A DNA stretch of 64,000 nucleotides from Platismatia glauca. Its lineage: Eukaryota > Ascomycota > Lecanoromycetes > Lecanorales > Parmeliaceae. The notes under the pieces were generated by a model, which had not been told where the DNA came from, searched no databases, and was given only the letters and a program-made list of their open reading frames with translations. The translations under genes were made by a program, and so were the position numbers. Positions 11,497-23,245 of this stretch are shown here, piece by piece (positions within the stretch are counted from its first letter, which is position 1; each line of letters starts with the position of its first letter). Location: assembly GCA_963556305.1 (NCBI GenBank), contig OY745766.1, forward strand, positions 496,001 to 560,000, in the 5' to 3' direction.

Positions 11497-13194
11497 CTAG
11501 GACTCCGACACAGTTATGTATTCCGAGGGAAGCCAGGCTTGCAGTGTATCATCCCACTGCTCCTCAGCCAAAGTCGTACCATTTATCTGATGATACAGAA
11601 AGGTCACTGATTGATCAGCTGAACTTGAACTCGCAAGCCGTGTGAAAGGAAATGCGTTATTTGGCGTAGGTGCCTTCAAGTCGTCTGGCGGAGTAGTAAT
11701 CTTAATCGTTACTGGCTGTGTGTCGTTGATCCAAATAGCATAGTACCGGCCAAAGAATGCAACATCCGACTGCTGGAGAGAAGCCGGGTATTCGACCGGC
11801 CCGTCTGCCTCTTGATCATCGTTGGTAAGTGATATCCAGTCGTCTACCGCAAAGATTAACTTACGAACAGTGATTCTAGACACAAGATGGATCAAAGCAT
11901 ACCAGTGAAATATCCCGGGCCGCTAGAGTTGGCTAGATAGCCACCACATACAAAAGCGCCATCAGGAATGCGAAAATTGTCAATCTCTAAGGAGGCATTA
12001 GGCAGCAAGTAGAACAAAGTTCCAATTGAGAATCCGGATAAATTTCCTACACTTGTGAAGGGTGTACTGAATGATGCGTTGGTATTAGACTCATACAAGG
12101 TCCTACTGTATTCGATACCTGGCAAGTTACGGAACTCATTCGGTAATGCTTTGCTTTCTTGACTGGTAATGTCGATCCACTGGATCTCGCTTGTGCTTTC
12201 CGTAGAGAACACTTGATAGTTCAAGCGGCGTAAAAGCGCCGATATCTTACCATGTGTATTCTCATAGTATAGGAGAGCTGTATTGAAGGTAGAGTTGGTC
12301 TTAGGGAATCCCGTTGGGGCTTCTATGTGTGTGATTGATAGTGACCGGGTATCTCTCGTGGCAGTATATGATTCAGACATCTCAATACCTGGCCACCAAG
12401 AATCTTGGCGATAAGTACTTGCATTCAGGATATGGTTCTCAGAGACGTAATATAGCGTAATCTACGTAGAAGTCAGCTTGGGTTCAGGAAGGTATCGTTT
12501 CTAGCTGTTCGAACAGTACCTGCGTATCGTCTTCAACCAATGGGTCAAAACTGGTGACTGCAAGTGGCGTATAGTTCTTAGGATTTGAGCTGACATTAAG
12601 AGACGGACTTGTAATCCATTCACCATTGGACGTAGTACGAATCGCACGCCAGATGAGACCAGTGTTGTCCTGAAAAAACAAATGCCGATAGCCATTTGCA
12701 AGGGAGAGAGCTGCCAGGGATGTGTCGTTCAGGATGGTCGGATGCGGCGCTGGCGGGCTATGAAAGTGAGCTAAGAGGAGATTCGATTCGTATCATCTCC
12801 GCACCTGCTAACTCTAGAAGGCTTATGAAATGAAAGCTCGCGGTGATGCCAGATCCCAACTGATACTCCAATAGCGATGGCTACAGCAAGAATCAACGCC
12901 ATAATAATCCATGGCCATTTAAGCGCCAGCTTGATGATATTAAGGTGTTCCTCAGTAGGCTTCTCATTATCATGAGCTTCAGGCAATGAACCATCATAAA
13001 ACACTTGTGGCGTTGTATCAGGTATAGTCTAAATCTATAATCAGTATAATTCTTGCCACGTATGGCGTCTTGCTTACCTGAGGTGCCAGAGCGCTTGCAT
13101 CGAGCTCAAAGGCGGTCGCATCGTAGTCACGTTCTGGAGCTCTAGCAGTCTCATCGTGTTTGACGAGCTCCAGGTTCGAATAGTGTCGGTCCAT
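11497..13194 (-). CDS. Membrane-anchored fucose-lectin-like protein
   Basis: Five exons: 13078-13194, 12805-13028, 12520-12757, 11903-12461 and 11497-11843. They total 1485 bp, encoding 494 residues. All introns have GT..AG ends and join in phase. A 76-residue cytosolic-type N-terminus (MDRHYSNLELVKHDE...) leads into one membrane helix (about residues 77-99, WPWIIMALILAVAIAIGV). A large extracellular-type region rich in N-glycosylation sequons follows. Its repeated blades (HLFFQDNTGLIWRA, ITLYYVSENHILNAST, VTFLYHQINGTTLAEEQWD) match the fungal fucose-specific lectin beta-propeller architecture that is often tethered by one N-terminal helix. Probably a type II membrane protein that binds surface sugars. 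The sugar specificity is inferred only. Confidence 0.75.
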
Positions 13195-14214
13195 GCTTCA
13201 AGGTTTGACATATCACAGTTTGGCGGGAAGAGTGGGTTTAGGAGAATGTTCGTGAAGGTTATGGCAGAATTTTGACACAGCCTTGATTTCCTCATACTAT
13301 GCGGCAAGGAGGGGGACGGCTGGGTGCTCGAACAGCGAAAATGATTTTGATTGGCGCAATTTTGCTTGCGTGCAGCATGGTATTCCGTGGAGAATTACTC
13401 GCTTCGATGGCTCCTCTGGGAGCCTCAAGCACCGTCTCCCAGGATTGAATTGCTACACTGCACGTAACTTTTTAATTCATTCAAGACGTAGAAACATCTG
13501 AAACGGGAGATGAGTCCAAACATCAGAAATGACTTCGAAATCTTTCTCAAGAAAGCACCAATGCGGAGGTTTGGAACATCTTAGAAGATAGATCTTGGTT
13601 TACTACAAAAGAACCAGGATTACCTTGAGCCTAAATTTAGGGTAGCGGGGGCTTTCCTCAGCGGGGCTCAGCGGGGCTCAGCGGGGGTTTATGTTTAGAA
13701 CGACAGTACTGTATTCGCACGTCTTCCATGTTCCAACGTGAAGAGAATCTTAGCATATATCGCAAGATATACAGCATATCAATATCGCCTCAATCGTCGA
13801 AGATGATCGTATCTTATGGACTATGTGCGCGGAGGTAGGCTTCAGCGCTCACGTACACTGCGTACAGATCACTCAAACAACACACATGGAGCTCAAGTTG
13901 CAGATGGCGTGCGACAAGCCTTGTTTTGTACCTCTGCGTTTCGGAGGCGAACGATGTTGCGCCGGGTCAGATTGGCGATGCAGGAGTCGATAGAGTACAA
14001 CAAGAGAAGGCATCAGCCTATCGTAGATTTTGCTCGTCGAATTTACTGACAACCTCAGCCTAATGTTGACATATTGAGACTCAGCCTGATGTTTCTATAG
14101 ACTGCTGCGCCGCTCGCTGACCCGGCACTCCCCCATCCACCGAGCCACCCTTCTTCTCCACATCGACAGTCTTGCGCTCGTGTCACATATAGTGCTCCAT
14201 CCCGCCGGTCCGAG
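13195..14214. other. Intergenic with short repeats and a coding relic
   Basis: No intact gene. At 13650-13690 there are three copies of tcagcggggc in a row. At 13560-13628 lies a short coding-like stretch shared with 32135-32212 (listed separately). Confidence 0.5.
13560..13628 (+). repeat. Short coding relic shared with 32135-32212
   Basis: One frame reads NAEVWNILEDRSWFTTKEPG and then a stop. The copy at 32135-32212 reads VCNSLKDRSWFTTKEPGL and then NNSI before its stop. Within the 12 shared residues DRSWFTTKEPGL the nucleotide differences are synonymous (ttt/ttc, aca/acc, tta/ttg). This indicates that the shared piece descends from protein-coding sequence. The parent protein is not recognised. 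Confidence 0.55.
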
Positions 14215-16614
14215 ATGACCTTGCTCGGTTTGCGGCCCTATCCCTGTCAGCAAGCAATCGCACACGGTATGCTGTTCCACCGATTCCTCGCTCCATTCGT
14301 GCAAACAAGGTATTTTCTACGAGCTCTGGGCTTTGAACTCCTCAATTCGCTGTTTCGCCGATGGACCGCGAGTGAGTCGCCCAAGCCTGTCCTCCGGCGC
14401 TCCCGCTGGATCGCCTTGAGTCGATGCGCCATTCACATCATTCCGTGCCTGGTGTTTCTGTTTCTGATACCTCTAAATGTCAGCGCAATGTACCTGGGCC
14501 CAGGCTTCTCGTATCGGCAATCCAATGGATTCTTCCTCGTGCTCTTTCAGATAGCAGCCAAGATACTGGAGATTGTGTGTGTAGCAAGCATGACGACCGT
14601 TGTTTTGCATGTGTTGAGACATGATTTGATGCGAGGCGGAGTGCCATTAGGCTTCATAGGCTCAGGTATATTCTTCAGCCAGGCCAACTGCTTTTGGAGC
14701 CCAGAAATGCTCGTGGGGGCGTTACACTGCGTCAAGAGCTGGAAAAGGCTGAGGTTACTCATGATCATCATTGTCGCGGGAGTTCTGGCCCTGCTGATCG
14801 CCCCAGCAGCTGCAGTGCTATTGCAGCCATCGATTCAGAACGTGCCGGCAGGGGGAACAGCGTATTTCCTCCCAGCAACTCCAGACCAGCTATGGCCGAG
14901 CAAGGTGGACGGCTCTGATGAGCTGTCAGAATGCTTCGGAGAGTATGCAACTCAGAATGTGCTTTGCGCTAGTGCAGGATTCGAATCCCTTCGCCTCTAT
15001 TTCATGAACTTCAACGCGTCGTTCAATGTTCCATTCATGATGTTGGATACCTATGATATGTCACCGCTTGTGATCCAGAGCCTGGCTGGAAAGATTCCAC
15101 GTCTAATAAATTCAGGCACCGTATTTGGGTTCAACCGGGAAACTTCCATTTTTCAACCGAATGCAGTTACGGCAATCTTGCAAGAGTATTTGACTGGAGA
15201 TTGGCGCTATGGAACGCAGCATTGGTCGGGAAGTCGCTTTTCTGCCGAGAGGGAGTATCAGTACGCCAATGAACGCCTCTCGTCCGTTATAACTACAAGT
15301 CCTGCAGTGCTTACAAGATGCGCTCCTGCTCAAAATGTCTCTGCCGGCCCAGTCGAAGTCAATTTCCCAGTTAAAACATGGGCAACTCGCGCACTCACTC
15401 CAGCAATGACAGGATCAAGTCAATGGGAAGACGCTCTGATGCCAGTCAACGTCACGATTTTGGACAGTAGCTTTTCAAACAATCTCCAGTCAGAATGGAT
15501 CGCTTTGCCAACGGACCAATTTGGCCCGGTGAGTGGCGGCATGCTCATGCACTTCCCCGGGAATACTTCACAGGCTGTGGTAGGCTGCTCAGTTAGTGCA
15601 TCTTGGTTCTCCGGCGAAGTGACTTCGGACTCTTTCTCCAACGAAGCTGCGTGGTCAATCACCGATGCGGGCAAGTCTGGGGCCAGGATACGAACAGATT
15701 TGAATGCCTCCAGTACTGAAGCGCATGACTATCGTCGTCTGATCACTATCGACAAAAGTTGGATGCGAACTCTCACACCCTTTGCGCCTTGCGAGGACTG
15801 TAGTAATCAGTCTAATAAACTCACTATCCTCGAGCGCCTCTTCTCAGATGTCGGTCTCACTACCGTTCTGGATGATATGCGTGTACAGGGCCAAGCGCGA
15901 TACAACAGCTCCACTAATACGTGCGTCCTTCAACCGTCCGATCCTTCGGAAACGGACGTTGATCGATTGAACCGTAGCGATTGCGACAATGGCAACAAAC
16001 GCATGCTTCTAGAACTCATCCTCGCGTCCATTTTCGCTAACGGTCTTTCCCGCTACGGTAGTCGTCGCGTTTTCGACCCCGATTCCATGTCCTCGCGAAA
16101 TGATCCTCTCCGATGGGAGCTGAAGGCCCTACCCAAAGCATCCAACTACTACGCCTCTCTACTAACCACCAGCCAACACCACAACGCCGTCCTTCCAGCC
16201 CCGCCAAACTCCGACTACGTCAACTTGCGCATGCGCGTCGAGGTTGTCGGCTACGCTTGGTACGCTAGCGGCTTCTCAGACTACCTGGCCATTACGGTAG
16301 TGGTGATATACATGCTCGTCGCCTTGGCGCATACGGCCTGGGTCTTGGTAAAGGGCGTCACGAGCAGTAGCTGGGATACGGTGACGGAGCTGCTGGCGCT
16401 CGCGCTGAGGAGTCCGGTTTCGGATCAGCTGAGAGGGTCGGGGGCCGGGATTGAGAGGTTGGGGACGTATGGGCGGTTGACGAGGTTGAGGGCTATGAGG
16501 GAGGAGGGGAAGGAGAGATTGGTGCTCGTTGTTGATGGGAAGGGAGGAGAGGATCTGGAACGGGGTGCAGGAGTGAGGTATGAGAGGGTTGAAGTTGATT
16601 GTGAACACGAATGA
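14215..16614 (+). CDS. Large fungal membrane protein of unknown function
   Basis: An uninterrupted frame of 799 residues starting at ATG 14215. Three hydrophobic segments lie near the N-terminus (about residues 72-92, 105-133 and 180-203) and one near the C-terminus (about 685-708, YLAITVVVIYMLVALAHTAW). The ~480-residue stretch between them carries many N-glycosylation sequons (for example NASFN, NVSAG, NRSD) and several cysteines, as expected for an extracellular or lumenal loop. This layout is common in a group of hypothetical proteins of filamentous ascomycetes; no function is known to me. A Met at residue 19 is an alternative start. The gene has no introns, in contrast to its neighbours. 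Confidence 0.75.
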   Translation: MTLLGLRPYPCQQAIAHGMLFHRFLAPFVQTRYFLRALGFELLNSLFRRWTASESPKPVLRRSRWIALSRCAIHIIPCLVFLFLIPLNVSAMYLGPGFSYRQSNGFFLVLFQIAAKILEIVCVASMTTVVLHVLRHDLMRGGVPLGFIGSGIFFSQANCFWSPEMLVGALHCVKSWKRLRLLMIIIVAGVLALLIAPAAAVLLQPSIQNVPAGGTAYFLPATPDQLWPSKVDGSDELSECFGEYATQNVLCASAGFESLRLYFMNFNASFNVPFMMLDTYDMSPLVIQSLAGKIPRLINSGTVFGFNRETSIFQPNAVTAILQEYLTGDWRYGTQHWSGSRFSAEREYQYANERLSSVITTSPAVLTRCAPAQNVSAGPVEVNFPVKTWATRALTPAMTGSSQWEDALMPVNVTILDSSFSNNLQSEWIALPTDQFGPVSGGMLMHFPGNTSQAVVGCSVSASWFSGEVTSDSFSNEAAWSITDAGKSGARIRTDLNASSTEAHDYRRLITIDKSWMRTLTPFAPCEDCSNQSNKLTILERLFSDVGLTTVLDDMRVQGQARYNSSTNTCVLQPSDPSETDVDRLNRSDCDNGNKRMLLELILASIFANGLSRYGSRRVFDPDSMSSRNDPLRWELKALPKASNYYASLLTTSQHHNAVLPAPPNSDYVNLRMRVEVVGYAWYASGFSDYLAITVVVIYMLVALAHTAWVLVKGVTSSSWDTVTELLALALRSPVSDQLRGSGAGIERLGTYGRLTRLRAMREEGKERLVLVVDGKGGEDLERGAGVRYERVEVDCEHE

Positions 16615-18252
16615 CGGATGAGTCTGCAATGCCTAGATCTGATTATGAGATAACGTTGACAAGATTTACTGATGTCGGAGCTCATTAAAGCTCACTCAAG
16701 CCCAAGTCTGTGTGGTGTCTGTCTAGCACACATCCGACATCCCAACTCTCATTGTCCCTCTCACTAAGCTTGCGTACTGGCGGCTGGCTGGCCGCAATTG
16801 CAGTGAATAGTGGGCAGACAATCCACGTGCGAGGTGTGACCGCCAGTATTGCCCGATCGAAGTTCCCGGCGTCTACTTGAACGATCCGGGAGCAATCACT
16901 TTGCGACGCGGAACTTTCACGATACCTGGGCTCGAAGGGATCAATGTGGCACGAGAGAGGAACATCCCTGCTCGCGCTGCGTGGAACGTGGATTACGGAG
17001 CCGTTTGACGGCTGTGAAGATCGTCTGCAGCTAGCCGTGCGAGGTTATCCACGAAGAGGGGTTGGATCGGCGAAAGGGGCTTCGAACATGTATACCCCTC
17101 GAATCGATAGAAGTATACACCCTTCCAACAGGTCAGCGTCAATGATCCTGGCTCAGCGTTTCTAACCTGCAACCAAAGAAAAGTTCCCGACACCAATTAT
17201 CAAGAAAGTTGGACCCGTTTTGCGGTTCACTGATCCATCCTCTTCAGTCTCGACAGGAGTTGCAAACTCGCGCGGGTGTCTGCGGTCGGCATTCGTGCTG
17301 TAACTGCAGACGGGGCCGCATTACGAACGTTCCAAGCGCATCGAAGAGCACCTCTCTATTCCTAAAGTTGATATTCAAGTAGTCGAACCCTTGTCTTCCA
17401 GAATTGATTTGAACTGCGTAAACCTGAATTATGAAACAGTGAGCTAGTCATGGAATGGCCGGGAGATTGTGGGAAAGGGGAACGGATGAAGATGAGAAGG
17501 TTGTGTAGAGAGAAATTGTTGTTGTGGATGAAGATTTATTTATGTAGGAGAGGTGAGGACTCAGAGGAGTGAAGAAAGAGAATGAAGGAGATGAATGTTC
17601 CCCATATGTCACTTCATATCTTAATTAGACGGAGTTGGCGGAGATGAATCAGAAGATCGATCCTATCTATTAAGTAGCTCGTAAATACTCTTCATAGATT
17701 AGTTTGAGTAAGTAGGGTGGCCCATCAAGATGTCGCTGCCCGCCCACTCGAGTTAGTCCGCTCCCGCCGCTCTGCGCACCCACTACGCACCGTCGCTTCA
17801 CCTACTGCTCACTCCGGCTCACCTTTGCTCATCCAGTGCTCAGGCGCTGCCCCCTCTGGCCCTCCTGCGTCGCTCATCCTCGTGGCTCTTGGCGGATCCT
17901 GCCAGCTCGACATTGTCAAGTCTAGACGGCGAACCCCTGCAGGATGGAGGGGAGCCGGAGCTGGCTCCCTGGGGTGCAGAACTGGTTCCAGAGACGACAC
18001 CATGCCCTCTCACCCGATTGTTGCGTATAAAGCCTGGTCTGCTTGCCCTCGCGCTTTCTGCTTCTTTCTCCCTACCTGTCTACCTTGTCCCCGTCGTTGT
18101 TTTGCCAATCATCTCGCGGTACGCCTTCGTTGTTCTCAGCAAGACAGAGCTGCACTCTTTGATTTTCGTGTCACCCTGCTTTTCCCTTCCGAGTCAATTC
18201 AATCCTGCCCACCCTCTTTACTGCGTCTGGGTTGCTCTCTGTGCCGCCAGCA
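16615..18252. other. Intergenic, purine-rich stretch, no gene seen
   Basis: About 1.6 kb with no supported gene. From about 17455 to 17600 the plus strand is strongly purine-rich (repeated gatgaag, gagaagg, gaggag words). The open frame at 17717-18240 has low-complexity translation. It overlaps what is probably the 5' leader of the recombinase pseudogene. Confidence 0.45.
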
Positions 18253-21200
18253 ATGCCCAAGAAGAAGTCTGCAGAGGATTTCTTCCAGCGAGCTCGTGCA
18301 AAGGGTTCCGGGATCAACAAGGAGATTTTCAATGGCGCTGAAGTTCAGAAACACCTCGCACCCAAGACTCAGAAGAATTACGCGCGTGCCTTGGGTCTGT
18401 GGAACGGGTGACTCTCCCGCCCTGGGCCTTGTGCGCCTTTTCAAAGAATCCCACTTTCCTGACCCTCATCCCACGTCAAACAGATATACACAGGACCACC
18501 CTGGCGCTGACCCGTACGACTTGGAAACCTTGAAGGACTTTGTGAGGGAAATTTGCGTACGGGATTGATGGTGCTTACGGCGACCCCAAAGCTGGTGAAA
18601 AAAAGTGTGCCCCAGTACTGGAGAGACTTCACAGCTGGATGGAGGAGGGACACTTCCACTATATCCTCCACAACGACGCTGTCCGTCACAAATGTTGGTA
18701 CCCTATGGCTTTCATTGTCCCTCTTGCTCCAAGCATTGAAGCTGATCCTTGTGCAGTTCATTAAGGAACCCTTGCGGATAGCAGTGCTGGCGATGGTGCA
18801 CCAACTACTTAATTATCGGTTCAACTATTAGTTTGTAGCGGTTGGTGGTGCAGTTTGAGCTTTGACAGTTGGTAGTTGGTGCAGTTTAGGATCAAAACCA
18901 ACTATTTCAACCGGTAGTTTTAGTGGTTTTGTGTCGGTTCCTAGACTGAAGCGAGGGCTTCCCAGTGCCCAGTAATTGTGTCGCGCCTCGTACTTATCTT
19001 GCTCCCTTGCGCGCAGTCACGTTGCTCCTTGCGTGGAGTCACGCAAAATTGAAAATATCCAAACATCACATCACTTAGCACTCCCATCAACATGGGATCT
19101 GAGAGCGACTCAGATATATCCTCAGCACTCACAGTAGGCACTAATCCATGGACAAAAGCCCGGAAGAAAGCACCCAGTGTAGTCTCTAGTAGGCCGCCGG
19201 CCCAGAAGACTCAAAAGATTCATCTACGAAGACCAATTATCCCTCTTAAACACCAAGCTAAGGCTGTCGCATTGCAGCCTCTTGCATCACAGCCTCTTGC
19301 GTTGCAGTCTCTCGCATCGCAACCTCTCGCAGAGAGAGTTTCGCACAGAGGGATTTCTACACAGAGGGAGCTCCGCAGAGGGATCTCCGCAGATAGAGCT
19401 CTGCATAGGGAGTTGCGATCGAGCATTGCTTAATCGCTCGGCGCTCCCAGCAAAAATTTGGGTTTTGGACTACCAAAACCTCTTAACTACTAGTTGAACC
19501 GATAGTTTGCTAGTTGGTTTCTGTATCTATGGTAGTTAGTTGGTGCAAGAATCCAAACCCAGTAGTTGGTGCAGTTTGGGCCTGAAAACCAACTATTTCA
19601 ACCATCGCCAGCACTGGCGGATAGAGGTTGGCCTTGCTTATAGAAAAAGAATTCGGATCTATGGTACCACCAACCACTTCATCCATCTGGGAACGCAGCT
19701 TTGGGAGAAAGACTGGCAGATCTACGACAAGCCACGGGTACGAGTGGACACGTGGGCAAAGATCCAGCTTTTCGTGTTTACTTCAGCGAGAGTGGGGAAA
19801 TACATCGAGTCCACGTGCCGCGCCGGTTCCGGTCGCGGCCTCTATTATCGTGTGAGTACACTCTGCAAAACGAGGTGCACCTCGAATGGACGAGAGTACG
19901 AACTGAGATGGCCTCGTGTAGGATATGATCTTTGGAGTCATTTGAAACGGACACGGAAAAGCCGAGTTCGCCATCCAAGTCGTGCGGGATGCGAAGGATA
20001 TGACTTGGACGCCGAGGAAAAGGTTCGCCTCCTACCATCCGACTGATGGGGCTCACCCCCGCGTTCTTGCTGACTCGATGGACAGGCCAGAATAATCCGT
20101 GCACAAGGGCGTGGAGCCTCGACCGCTTTTTTGCAATCCAGTGCCGAAGATGCTCGCCAAAGCCATCGCGAATCACGCCTTCCGGGACTACAGCTCCATG
20201 GACGAGCTCCTGGAGATCGAGCCTCCGGACGACGAGATGTACCATCTCCGGAAGCACGAGAGCGTGCTCGACAAGCCTTTCGTCCACATGATCTCCAACG
20301 GCGAGATGGAAAAGGCCGACACCTTCAGCAGGCGTCTGAGGGAACTGGGTATCCGCGCGAGATATCTCCGGCCCCCTATGTACCATCCACGACTTCCGGG
20401 CGGAGGGCTTGTACCTCATTGGTAAGTTTTTCCGCTCTTCTCGATGCATCTGAACTTTTGAACTGATCCGGCGGGTGCAGACAAGCTCTATTCGACGGCT
20501 CAGCGTATGAAACATGGCGGACACAAAGATGAGCGGACTTTTGGCGAGTCCTACATGCCTCATAATGCCGGAACCAACCTCCAAGGGTGGTACTTCGACG
20601 GCAAGCTTCGCAGTATTGTGAATGATCGCTTTCGCGGGATGACTCTGCATCGTAACCCGGAACTATCGCAGGCGCTGCCGGCTAAGAAACAGTACGAGCT
20701 GGAGAATACCCGGGAGTTCACCGCCATCGACGAGGAGATTAAGGCCTTGGCTCCGATGGCCAAGACTGACTCTATCGCCAAGGACAGTCGCAATGCGTTG
20801 ATGGCACAGAAACGAAAGCTAGTTTCGGACGAACTCCACAAATGCCAGGAGCAGCAACCAGATAGACTGCTGGCCGGCCCAGACGACGCCGTCTTGATGG
20901 GATACCACCAGACCCAAGTCCACCGCGTCCGCCGCCTTATGCCACAGCGGGACCGTCTGGCATCCAATCTCTTCCTTGTCGCTCCAATCCGTAGCGACGA
21001 AGGTCGATCCGTCCTCCGTGACATGATCGCGCTCTGCCAACAGGACGCCGAAGTACCCTTCCGCCCGGGCTTAGAGCCTGAGAAATTCACATGCCTGATG
21101 GCAGACCACAAGCTGGAGCTTGATAGGTGCGTGATCCCCTAACCCTCTCAATCCCCTGTGTACACGTCAAGCGACTAACGAGGTTCTTTCCCATGGCAAA

Positions 21201-21992
21201 CCGGCCACAGAGAGATGGAAACACATCTATGGCTGCCGTAAAAAGAGGCTCGTGGCCAGCTTTGAGTTTACCGAGCTATGCGTCGAATGCAATCCTTTTT
21301 TCTACGGCGGAACCCTTGCCTGCCCAGGGTACTGTCCTTTCTGCTTGGGCATTTCGGCGCTTCCAGCTCCCACGCGGATGCATCAATTTCTCGACCGAGA
21401 GAAATGGAAAGCACATCTTGACGGACACATCGGACCGCTGGACGATTGCAAGGCGACCAAATGCATACATCCGAGACAGAAATGCGTCGATGCCTTCCCA
21501 TCCGTCCAGGAGCTGAAACTTCACCTTCAGGATGTTCATTGCATCGAATTGACGAAAGACGTCGAGAGGCGCAGGTCTAACGGCGAAGTGAACGCGACAC
21601 CGGCTCGAAGAAAGACGTCCGGAAAGAGCGAGGACCACGACCCGGACGTGAAGCTCGACTCGTGGCCCCAATCTACCCATGAGTTCGTCGATGGGACGAC
21701 GAACCTGTGTGGCCGCCAAGGCCCTGGAAGATCAGCGCCCCCTTCCATCAGCTCCGAACGGTCGTCTCCATCAAACTCCCCGGCCATCAACGAATTAACG
21801 GATGCCACAGAGACGCCGCCGACGTCTGTATATATTCGACAAGCTCGACCCTCGACTCCACGACGAATAAGGTTCTCAATCCTATCTCCCATCTGTGGCG
21901 CTACCAGTGCAAACACTGTTTATCTTTCTTGTCCATCTATCATTTTCGCCGGTGTTTTCTGGAGCTGTGGACTTTGCTGCATCCATCGATAG
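18253..21992 (+). pseudogene. DUF3435/C2H2 tyrosine-recombinase-like gene, disrupted
   Basis: A decayed member of the fungal DUF3435 family (FluG-domain type), related to tyrosine recombinases. The order is ATG 18253 (MPKKKSAEDFFQRA), KTQKNYARALGLWN, DPYDLETLKDFVREI, QYWRDFTAGWRRD, then intron 18694-18756 and FIKEPLRI. There a transposon is inserted (18782-19616). Sequence resumes with GTQLWEKDW, FTSARVGKYIEST, SGRGLYYR, EPRPLFCNP and DERTFGESYMPHNAGT. The C-terminus carries zinc-finger-like pairs (ELCVECNPFF, GYCPFCLG, HLDGHIG, LHLQDVHC). Lesions include an extra T near 18549, an extra A in the A7 run near 18590, an in-frame TAA near 20094, and a 4-bp (or equivalent) shift near 20378. Later introns (about 20411-20479, 21127-21210) are still recognisable. 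Cannot be functional as it stands. Confidence 0.75.
18782..19616. mobile_element. Non-autonomous hAT-type DNA transposon
   Basis: An 835-bp insertion with perfect 16-bp terminal inverted repeats: CAGTGCTGGCGATGGT at 18782-18797 and its reverse complement at 19601-19616. It is flanked by an 8-bp target duplication, gcggatag, at 18774-18781 and 19617-19624. The 8-bp duplication and CAG-starting ends are typical of the hAT superfamily. Subterminal copies of agttggtgcagttt and aaccaactatttcaacc occur near both ends. The interior has one 113-residue frame (19092-19433) with short internal repeats (LQPLASQPLA) and no transposase domain. The element must therefore have moved using a transposase supplied elsewhere. 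Confidence 0.92.
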
Positions 21993-23245
21993 TATTCTGT
22001 AGCCTTCTAGCCAACCTTCGTCGAATTTGTGCCGTTCTATCGATACCATCTAGATCAGTGCGAGGTCGTCTTTGGAGCCACTCCGAGTCACATTGTGACA
22101 TCCGCCACCCCGCTCCATTCCTTGTTCCACCGCCGGTTGAGGATTCCTATTTCACCGGATGTCCCATGGTCATCTGGTAGGGATCGATCAAATCGCCGTT
22201 TGTCCGCAGCATTGTCGTGACGTAGGAGATCATGTCCAATCTGTCAAAGTGCAGGTATGCTCTGTGCCGTCTTGCATCTCAAGAATGCTCCCATACCTGA
22301 AGTTTGCTTGCTGAATAAATGATCCCAGCACTATCTGTACGGAGGCATTTTTGCTAATGTCTCCGAGGCGTTTTGACACTCGTATAAGAATCCATGTGGT
22401 CCAAGGAAGTGGTTTCCAGATGCTCTGGTGGCCATTTCTAGAGTATTGCCGGAAAAGCCATTTTTGGGGAGCACTGCTAAGTATCGTGTGTAGATCATCG
22501 GGGCTATAGTAGCAGACGTATCAATGGAGAAGCGGAATTTACTTGGACGCCTCCGGTGGCTTTTGCTTTGATCTAACTTGTGCCCATATTCAAAATTCAC
22601 TTCCTTTCGTCCTCAAAACACGGATATATCTTCTCTGCCTCCTGTGTGAAGCAAAACCACGAAAGTCCAACTGAAAGTTGCGATTTGCTACCAATCTGAG
22701 CGTGGACACTGTGATGTGGTCGACCGACCTTCCCCGAGCGAGGGATATTTGTTGACGTCCTATACAATAAGTTGCGGAACTGTTCAGAAACCAGCTCGTG
22801 CCCTCGTTAGGAGCTAGAGGCCGACCAGAACCATTTGAAAAGTCTTCATTGAAATCGTTACCAACTTTCCCTTGTGAATTTCTGATTCTACCCTTCAAGG
22901 TTGCATTGAGTATCCCCTCGACATAGCGTTTGTGACGAGTCTTCCGTAAGCCTTTCCCAGGCAATCCCCCCAACATCTGCCTGCCTCCTGCTCAACATGC
23001 TTATTATGAGAGTGTGAGAGGCGAGGTGGCAAATAAGTTGGCGGAGGCTCCTACTGGACACTTTTTCTCGTTGCTACAGACTCGACGTCGATCGGGGACT
23101 GAGATGCACCAGGGCCTCGCGCGTACCACGTGCGTTTTGTCGCATTCATCAAGACTTTTGTGCTCACCGTCGTCGAGTCCGCCGCACTCGTCTCTTCCTT
23201 TGCGCCCACCATCCTCTCCCGACGTTGTCTCCGATACTGAGAGTA
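21993..23245. other. Intergenic, no gene seen
   Basis: Between the recombinase pseudogene and the decayed minus-strand gene. A minus-strand frame at 22590-22976 and another at 22331-22600 have no recognisable domain and lack a convincing splice structure. They are not called. Confidence 0.45.

Noticed and set aside
17717..18568. 283-residue plus frame before the recombinase relic
   Set aside because: Only its last part (DPYDLETLKDFVRE) is homologous, and that belongs to the DUF3435 pseudogene; the rest is low complexity.
19778..20650. 290-residue minus-strand frame
   Set aside because: Lies antisense to the DUF3435 coding sequence, which explains its openness.
22590..22976. 128-residue minus frame as a possible secreted protein
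   Set aside because: No signal peptide, domain or splice partner could be supported.
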